NCBI RefSeq assembly: GCF_030813635.1
Contig: NZ_JAUSUM010000004.1
Span: forward strand, 328,851 to 392,850
Source: Salibacterium salarium
GTDB lineage: Bacteria > Bacillota > Bacilli > Bacillales > Marinococcaceae
Direction of reading: 5' to 3'
DNA length: 64,000 bases
Shown here: piece by piece, positions 59,178 to 64,000 of the stretch
Layout of the letters: the number at the start of each line of letters is the position of its first letter
Position numbering within the stretch: the stretch's first letter is position 1
The notes under the pieces: generated by a model
Database searches by the model: none
Seen by the model: the letters and a program-made list of their open reading frames with translations, nothing else
Told to the model about the DNA's origin: nothing
Position numbers and translations under genes: made by a program

Positions 59178-60185
59178 TTATACCGAAGCTTCTTGAAGTT
59201 TGTGGATAATTTTTAGTGATTTTCCTGTTCCCATGGCTACAGCTTCTAACGGGTTAGGTGCCAGGTGAACGGGAACAATAATCTTATCACTGAGCCATTC
59301 CTGAATGCCACTCAACAGGGAACCGCCTCCTGTCAAGATAATACCTTGATCGACGATGTCGCCGCTTAATTCTGGCGGACAGCTTTCAAGTGTTTCCCGG
59401 ATGGCCTCCAAAATATGATCGAGTGATTCAGAAATGGCATCGTGAATTTCACTAGAACGTAATACAATCGGTTTTGGTAGACCGGTCACAAGGTCGCGCC
59501 CTCTTATTTCTATTGATTGCTCTGGATGATTAGGATCAGCATTTCCTATGTTTATCTTCACTTCTTCTGCTGTCCGTTCCCCAATCAACAGGTTATAAGT
59601 CTTTCTTACGTATTGAATAATATCTTCATCTAAGTTGTCTCCGCCTCTTCGTACGGATTGAGACGTTACCACTCCCCCGTAAGAAATAATTCCTACTTCC
59701 GAGGTTCCACCTCCAATATCGACCACGACGTTTGCTACAGGCTCGTCCACTGGCAAGTCAGCACCAATAGCCGCTGCTACAGGTTCTTCAATTAAATGCA
59801 CAGATTTTGCACCACAACTTATGATGGCGTCACGAATAGCGCGGCGCTCGACAGAAGTGGAGCCGCATGGAGTGCAGACAATGACTTTAGGTTTCCGAAT
59901 GGAAAACCCGGTGTCCTTACTAATTCGTTTCATGACATGTTTTAACATGGTAGAAGTTATATCGTAATCAGCTATGACTCCTAGTCTCAAAGGACGCATT
60001 GCGACAATATTGCCGGGTGTTTTCCCAACCATGTCTTTTGCTTCTGTACCAACAGCCAACACGTTATTTGTGTCAGTGTTAAGAGCAACGACGGAAGGTT
60101 CGTTTAGCACAATGCCTTTTTCCTTTGTATAGACGAGAATATTAGCTGTTCCCAAATCAATTCCAATTTCAGCGTTTGATATCAT
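59178..60185 (-). CDS. mreBH: Rod-shape determining protein MreBH
   Basis: A 335-residue actin-like protein: phosphate-1 [23 protein letters not shown], phosphate-2 [14 protein letters not shown] and adenosine motif [11 protein letters not shown]. Length equals B. subtilis MreBH (335), and the gene stands alone rather than in mreBCD or next to spoIID, favouring MreBH over MreB and Mbl. It polymerises at the membrane and guides lateral cell-wall synthesis and hydrolase placement. AAGGGTGA precedes ATG 60185. Confidence 0.88.
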   Translation of the reverse strand: MISNAEIGIDLGTANILVYTKEKGIVLNEPSVVALNTDTNNVLAVGTEAKDMVGKTPGNIVAMRPLRLGVIADYDITSTMLKHVMKRISKDTGFSIRKPKVIVCTPCGSTSVERRAIRDAIISCGAKSVHLIEEPVAAAIGADLPVDEPVANVVVDIGGGTSEVGIISYGGVVTSQSVRRGGDNLDEDIIQYVRKTYNLLIGERTAEEVKINIGNADPNHPEQSIEIRGRDLVTGLPKPIVLRSSEIHDAISESLDHILEAIRETLESCPPELSGDIVDQGIILTGGGSLLSGIQEWLSDKIIVPVHLAPNPLEAVAMGTGKSLKIIHKLQEASV

Positions 60186-60347
60186 CCGAATTCACCCTTC
60201 TTGAGGTTATTTTTCTCATTTCCCCATTGTAAAAGCCTGTAGCTGACTTTGTAAGGGGCGAATAGATTAGAACAGGAGAAAAAATAATATGTGAATGAGA
60301 TATAGGATGAAAGCCTTTAAAGCTGATTATATAGTCAATATATCCCC

Positions 60348-61343
60348 TTAATATAGCAGGTGAAGGAAATCTTCTTTATCTATTGGACCAAAGTATTCCT
60401 GTAAATTAAATGGAGAGATGGCTTCTTTTATGGCATTGGACTCATACTTGGTTCCTTCTAAAGTCCGTTCGATGTCTGCGACTTCTGATACACCGAAAAA
60501 GTCACCGTATATTTTGCATTCTTGAATGACTCCTTTTTTTACATTGAAACGGATGTCTATGAGACCAGCGTCAAATTTTTTAGATCTGTGGATATCAAAA
60601 GAAGGGGATTTACCATAATTCCAATCCCAGTTATTGTAGCGTTTATCTGCAATTTGGTGAATTTGATCCCAATCTTCGTCTGATAAGGTATACGTAGGGA
60701 TTATGTCATCTTCTCCAAAAATAAATCGAAGCAGCAGATGTTTGAAATCTTCGACAGTTAATGGTTCATCTAAATAATCGTTAATATTTCCGACCCGGCT
60801 TTTGATAGATTTGATTCCTTTTGATTTTATTTTTTCATCTTTCACATTAAGAGCAGAGACAATATTTTCTGTTTTCGAATCAAGCATTAATGTTCCATGA
60901 CTGAACATGCGACTCTTCGATGAAAACTGAGCATTACCGGATATTTTTTTGCCATCTACTTGTAAATCGTTTCTACCAGACATTTCTGCTGGTACACCCA
61001 TGCTGTTTAAGGCATCAACGACGGGTTGTGTAAACTTTTTGAAATTGTGAAAGCTATCACCGTCATCTTTTGTAAGAAAACTAAAATTGAGGTTGCCGAG
61101 GTCATGGTAAACTGCGCCACCGCCGGACAATCGTCTCACTACATGAATGTCATGTTCATTGACATAGTCGACATTGATTTCTTCAATGGTATTTTGATTT
61201 TTACCTATGATAATGGATGGTTTGTTAACATAAAACAATAAATACGTGTCTTCTTTATCAAGATCCATATGATGAAGGGCGAATTCCTCTATAGCTAGAT
61301 TTATTCGCGGATCAGTGATTCCTTCATTATCGATAAAACGCAT
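60348..61343 (-). CDS. lplJ: Lipoate-protein ligase
   Basis: A 331-residue lipoate ligase, the length of B. subtilis LplJ. Motifs: IIGKNQNTIEEIN, RRLSGGGAVYHDLGN (lipoyl-AMP binding), GRNDLQVDGKKISGNAQ with the catalytic Lys, SHGTLML and the C-terminal accessory domain from about 250. It attaches free lipoate to GcvH, E2 and related proteins in the cytosol. GGGAGG precedes the ATG. Lipoylated proteins can serve as reductants for Ohr. Confidence 0.94.
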   Translation of the reverse strand: MRFIDNEGITDPRINLAIEEFALHHMDLDKEDTYLLFYVNKPSIIIGKNQNTIEEINVDYVNEHDIHVVRRLSGGGAVYHDLGNLNFSFLTKDDGDSFHNFKKFTQPVVDALNSMGVPAEMSGRNDLQVDGKKISGNAQFSSKSRMFSHGTLMLDSKTENIVSALNVKDEKIKSKGIKSIKSRVGNINDYLDEPLTVEDFKHLLLRFIFGEDDIIPTYTLSDEDWDQIHQIADKRYNNWDWNYGKSPSFDIHRSKKFDAGLIDIRFNVKKGVIQECKIYGDFFGVSEVADIERTLEGTKYESNAIKEAISPFNLQEYFGPIDKEDFLHLLY

Positions 61344-61602
61344 GGAATGTCCTCCCTTGAAACAATTATTATGATTTTATTATCGCATAAGGCAGCTACG
61401 ATAGCCAATTACTAGCAGTTATAGGCGTTATATATTCTCTAAAAGAGCATATTGGCATAAGAACGATAATGTTTAGAATTTTTCGGGAAAATCTAAGCAG
61501 AAGCAAAGCATTACGATAGGAGAGAAGTTGGCGTTATGTTCTTTTCCTTCTATAATACTAATAAGATAATTAAAATGAAGCGTAAGGAAAGTTGGTTAAA
61601 AG

Positions 61603-61737
61603 ATGAAGCGATTGCTTCTTATCCCTGGTTTTATTGTTATTGGATTCCTCATGCAGTTAAACGCAGACCACCTGCCAACAATAGAAAGTAATTTCACTTC
61701 CGTTGTGGAAAACGGAGATGAATGGGGTTGGGACTAA
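61603..61737 (+). CDS. Possible small secreted or membrane peptide, 44 aa
   Basis: A 44-codon frame starting MKRLLLIPGFIVIGFLMQL with a signal-like hydrophobic stretch and an acidic tail ending NGDEWGWD. AAGGAAAG lies about 11 bases upstream. A second frame of 51 codons (61536-61691, behind GGAGAG) overlaps it in another phase; the two cannot be ranked surely. The stop falls inside the left end of the repeat element at 61726-62002. Low confidence. Confidence 0.3.
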   Translation: MKRLLLIPGFIVIGFLMQLNADHLPTIESNFTSVVENGDEWGWD

Positions 61738-62002
61738 ACCTTTATAAGAATGAAAAATGCCGAACGATTTTACAAAATCGTTCGGCATTTTTCGTTCCTA
61801 AGACAAATCGCTGCGCCAAAATACTTCGCTTTCCGCGGGCACGGCTCGAGCCTCCTCGGCAGAAAACCCCTGCCTGCGGGGTCTCGAGACACGTGCTTTT
61901 CCCGCAGGAGACGAAGTATTTTGGCTCCGCTAATATGCAGCTCTTGACCAGCACCACAAGACATTCGTGTTTACTACCGCATATTTTTCTTTTGTCCCAA
62001 CC
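61726..62002. repeat. Dispersed repeat element with nested inverted repeats (MITE-like)
   Basis: GGTTGGGAC (61726-61734) and its reverse complement GTCCCAACC (61994-62002) bound a 277-base non-coding element. Inside are a 20-bp hairpin (61752-61793) and a 13-bp inverted repeat CCAAAATACTTCG/CGAAGTATTTTGG (61816-61828 and 61912-61924) around a GC-rich core with TTTCCGCGGGCACGGCTCGA and CCCGCAGGAG. The core resembles a GC-rich intergenic repeat common in Bacillaceae genomes. It contrasts sharply with the AT-rich flanks. No transposase is encoded. Confidence 0.75.
61752..61793. terminator. Perfect 20-bp hairpin within the repeat element
   Basis: GAAAAATGCCGAACGATTTT (61752-61771) and its exact complement (61774-61793) are separated by two bases. 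With A and T runs at both ends it could terminate transcription in both directions. Confidence 0.8.
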
Positions 62003-62068
62003 TCTTTTGTTTGTTTATGAGATAAAAGAGTATATTTGAATCAACCAAGAAAGATTAAGCTGAAATCA

Positions 62069-62097
62069 TTGACTTTTCTTCTGAACCTAACTAAAAT
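62069..62097 (+). promoter_or_regulatory. Sigma-A promoter of the sulfate-assimilation operon
   Basis: TTGACT (62069-62074) and TAAAAT (62092-62097) are 17 bases apart, with a leader of about 90 bases before cysH. I saw no S-box or T-box in that leader. Confidence 0.7.
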
Positions 62098-62193
62098 AAC
62101 GATAAACAAGTAAACTTATAATGTTGATAAGCATACTATGAATTAACAGAAGATACAACGTTTCTATCCTCGTAAAAAAAAGGAGGAAGGCTC

Positions 62194-62898
62194 ATGATTA
62201 CTTATGAAACCATGAATCAGAGCGAGATAGATGAGGTTAACAAAGTACTTGAAGGAAAAAGTGCTCGTGATGTAATACGCTGGAGTTATGACAATTATGG
62301 TGATGATTTGGTTTATGCCTGCAGCTTTGGAGTGGAAGGAATAGTTCTTATTGATTTGATCAGCAAGATAAAATCGGACGCCACAATAATATTTTTAGAT
62401 ACAGATTTTCATTTTAAAGAAACGTATGATTTAATTGACAGAGTGAAAGATCGTTATCCAACCTTGAACATCAAAATGCTCCGTCCGAAATGGACCCCAG
62501 AAGAACAAGCAGAGCAAGAAGGTGACAAGTTGTGGGAAACAAATCCAGACCGCTGCTGTCAAATTAGAAAGTTGGAGCCGTTAGAAAACGAACTTCAACA
62601 ATACCATGCGTGGATGTCGGGATTAAGAAGAGAACAGTCCCCTTCACGTAAAAATACGGAGTTTGTGAATGTGGACAATCGTTTTTCTTCCGTGAAAATT
62701 TGCCCTCTTATTCACTGGACGTGGGATGACATTTGGATGTATGTAGAAGCATTCAACCTTCCGTATAATTCTTTACATGACCAGAACTACCCTAGTATTG
62801 GATGTATTCAATGTACATCCGCTGTCTTAGATGGAGATGATTTAAGAAGCGGTCGTTGGAACGGTCAAGGGAAAACAGAGTGTGGATTGCATAAATAA
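62194..62898 (+). CDS. cysH: Phosphoadenylyl/adenylyl-sulfate reductase
   Basis: A 234-residue reductase. Substrate-loop [12 protein letters not shown] and [12 protein letters not shown], then the 4Fe-4S cysteines Cys121-Cys122 and Cys204/Cys207 (GCIQC), and the catalytic Cys230 in the terminal KTECGLHK. The paired cysteine motif means an iron-sulfur enzyme of the type that can use APS (and in B. subtilis also PAPS), reducing it to sulfite with thioredoxin. AAGGAGG precedes the ATG. It opens an assimilation operon with sat. Confidence 0.95.
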   Translation: MITYETMNQSEIDEVNKVLEGKSARDVIRWSYDNYGDDLVYACSFGVEGIVLIDLISKIKSDATIIFLDTDFHFKETYDLIDRVKDRYPTLNIKMLRPKWTPEEQAEQEGDKLWETNPDRCCQIRKLEPLENELQQYHAWMSGLRREQSPSRKNTEFVNVDNRFSSVKICPLIHWTWDDIWMYVEAFNLPYNSLHDQNYPSIGCIQCTSAVLDGDDLRSGRWNGQGKTECGLHK

Positions 62899-62918
62899 AT
62901 AGAAAGGACAGTGGTAAT

Positions 62919-64000
62919 ATGACGCTTAGTACACCCAATGGAGGAACATTAATTAACCGAAAAGATTTTTCTAAAGATACGTCAAGTATTGATACAGCAA
63001 TTGAATTGGATGATGTTTCTGTATCAGATTTAGAATTAATAGCAAATGGGGCTTTCAGTCCTTTAACCGGTTTCTTAAATAAAAAAGAGTATGATTCTGT
63101 TGTCGACAACATGCGCCTGACAGATGGTTCAGTGTGGAGTATTCCAATCACACTTCCTGTGGATGAAGATACGGCATCACAGTTGGAGGCAGGTAAAGAA
63201 GCTCGTCTTGTTTATCAAGGTACGACATATGGGGTTATTCAAATTGAAGAACTATTTACCCCGAATAAAAAATATGAAGCGGAAAAAGTATATCAAACGA
63301 CAGATGATGAACACCCAGGAGTTAATAAATTATATGAACGCCCTAACCAGTATGCGGCAGGAGATATTACATTGGTTAAGGAAATTCCGCATGAGCAATT
63401 TAATGCTTACTACCTTGATCCCGCTGAGACAAGAGAAGCTTTTGCTAAAAAAGGCTGGAAGACGGTCGTCGGCTTTCAAACGAGAAACCCGGTTCATCGT
63501 GCGCACGAGTATATTCAAAAAACTGCATTAGAAACCGTCGATGGTTTGTTTTTAAATCCACTTGTTGGAGCAACGAAAGCAGGCGATATTCCTGCAGATG
63601 TAAGAATGGAGAGTTATGAAGTTCTATTAAAGGATTATTATCCTGAACAGCGTACTTTTTTAGCGGTTTTTCCGGCAGCAATGAGATATGCAGGACCAAG
63701 AGAAGCCGTTTTCCACTCCATGGTACGCCGAAACTATGGATGCACGCACTTTATTGTTGGAAGAGATCACGCAGGTGTGGGCGATTATTACGGTACGTAT
63801 GATGCTCAAAAAATCTTTCAGGAATTTACCCTCGAAGAACTTGGAATCAAACCGCTCTTTTTCGAACATAGCTTTTACTGCACCAAGTGTGAAAACATGG
63901 CATCAGCAAAAACGTGCCCTCATGGAAAAGAAGACCACGTTATTTTATCTGGCACGAAAGTAAGAGAAATGTTGAAAAACGGTGAGAAACCGCCACGTGA
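62919..64000 (+). CDS. sat: Sulfate adenylyltransferase, 3' truncated by window
   Basis: The frame runs from ATG 62919 (behind AAAGGACAGTG) to the window end, about 360 codons of the usual 380-390. Domain marks: [18 protein letters not shown] (about 39-56), catalytic [12 protein letters not shown] (about 187-198), [11 protein letters not shown] and the zinc-type segment [18 protein letters not shown]. It makes APS from sulfate and ATP, the substrate of the cysH product 20 bases upstream. The C-terminus and any following cysC or siroheme genes lie outside the window. Confidence 0.96.
   Translation, partial: MTLSTPNGGTLINRKDFSKDTSSIDTAIELDDVSVSDLELIANGAFSPLTGFLNKKEYDSVVDNMRLTDGSVWSIPITLPVDEDTASQLEAGKEARLVYQGTTYGVIQIEELFTPNKKYEAEKVYQTTDDEHPGVNKLYERPNQYAAGDITLVKEIPHEQFNAYYLDPAETREAFAKKGWKTVVGFQTRNPVHRAHEYIQKTALETVDGLFLNPLVGATKAGDIPADVRMESYEVLLKDYYPEQRTFLAVFPAAMRYAGPREAVFHSMVRRNYGCTHFIVGRDHAGVGDYYGTYDAQKIFQEFTLEELGIKPLFFEHSFYCTKCENMASAKTCPHGKEDHVILSGTKVREMLKNGEKPPR

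Noticed and set aside
61536-61691. A 51-codon frame overlapping the 44-codon frame at 61603-61737
   Set aside because: It has a slightly better ribosome site but a highly basic, low-complexity product with no signal or family; kept only as an alternative to the listed frame.
62003-62193. Possible S-box or T-box in the cysH leader
   Set aside because: No kink-turn motif, no T-box sequence and no terminator hairpin is present; only a sigma-A promoter could be supported.
1-64000. Search for CRISPR arrays, tRNA or rRNA genes, prophage and insertion sequences
   Set aside because: No regularly spaced direct repeats, cloverleaf-like clusters, structural RNA signatures, phage genes or transposase frames were seen.

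Overview
The window reads as chromosome of a low-GC, spore-forming Gram-positive bacterium of the Bacillaceae type. Evidence: a cotJABC spore-coat operon, ytvI, mreBH, lplJ, a LOV-STAS photoreceptor (ytvA type), a SinI/SinR biofilm switch, GGAGG ribosome sites, frequent TTG/GTG starts and intrinsic terminators after most genes. Acidic secreted and cytosolic proteins, a BCCT osmolyte transporter and a large CPA-type antiporter suggest a salt- or alkali-adapted lineage; that placement is inference.

Layout. 1-8990: end of a 3-methyladenine glycosylase, YeeE/YedE sulfur-compound transporter, Fur-boxed flavodoxin, sirtuin, two oxidoreductases, M20 peptidase, an ion-channel-like protein with an atypical pore loop, and cotJABC. 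9160-14450: sugar dehydrogenase lipoprotein, recQ, a small membrane protein, a cold-shock gene, the LOV photoreceptor, ohr. 14550-20290: one minus-strand block with sensor kinase, response regulator and a tripartite tricarboxylate transporter (tctCBA) with a cre site. 20430-27210: topB, cshA, an ABC-F ATPase, a TerC-family exporter. 27270-33780: Cu/Zn superoxide dismutase lipoprotein, an orphan C-terminal half of archaeal-type 3-dehydroquinate synthase, a thioredoxin-fold gene interrupted by an in-frame UGA that I read as selenocysteine, an antiporter, a Fur-boxed DUF2325 operon and a lipid kinase.

33780-35750 is the regulatory centre: a strong promoter, a c-di-GMP-I class riboswitch, a SinI-like anti-repressor, SinR, and on the other strand a SlrR-like regulator with a second SinI-like gene. 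36990-42130: iron-siderophore uptake in two convergent, Fur-boxed operons. 42290-51320: small membrane proteins, metallo-hydrolase, mnmH (tRNA 2-selenouridine synthase), a 3D-domain cell-wall protein, ytvI, manA, a PD-(D/E)XK nuclease and a lone EAL-domain protein. 51460-59130: an oligopeptide ABC transporter with divergent binding protein, and a BCCT transporter whose best start is a non-canonical AUC. 59170-64000: mreBH, lplJ, a dispersed repeat element, then cysH and sat (cut by the window end).

Themes linking genes: selenium use (UGA-containing redox protein plus mnmH), second-messenger control of biofilm commitment (riboswitch, SinI/SinR, EAL protein), and iron limitation (flavodoxin, DUF2325 operon, siderophore operons). 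No tRNA, rRNA, CRISPR array, prophage or intact insertion sequence was seen.
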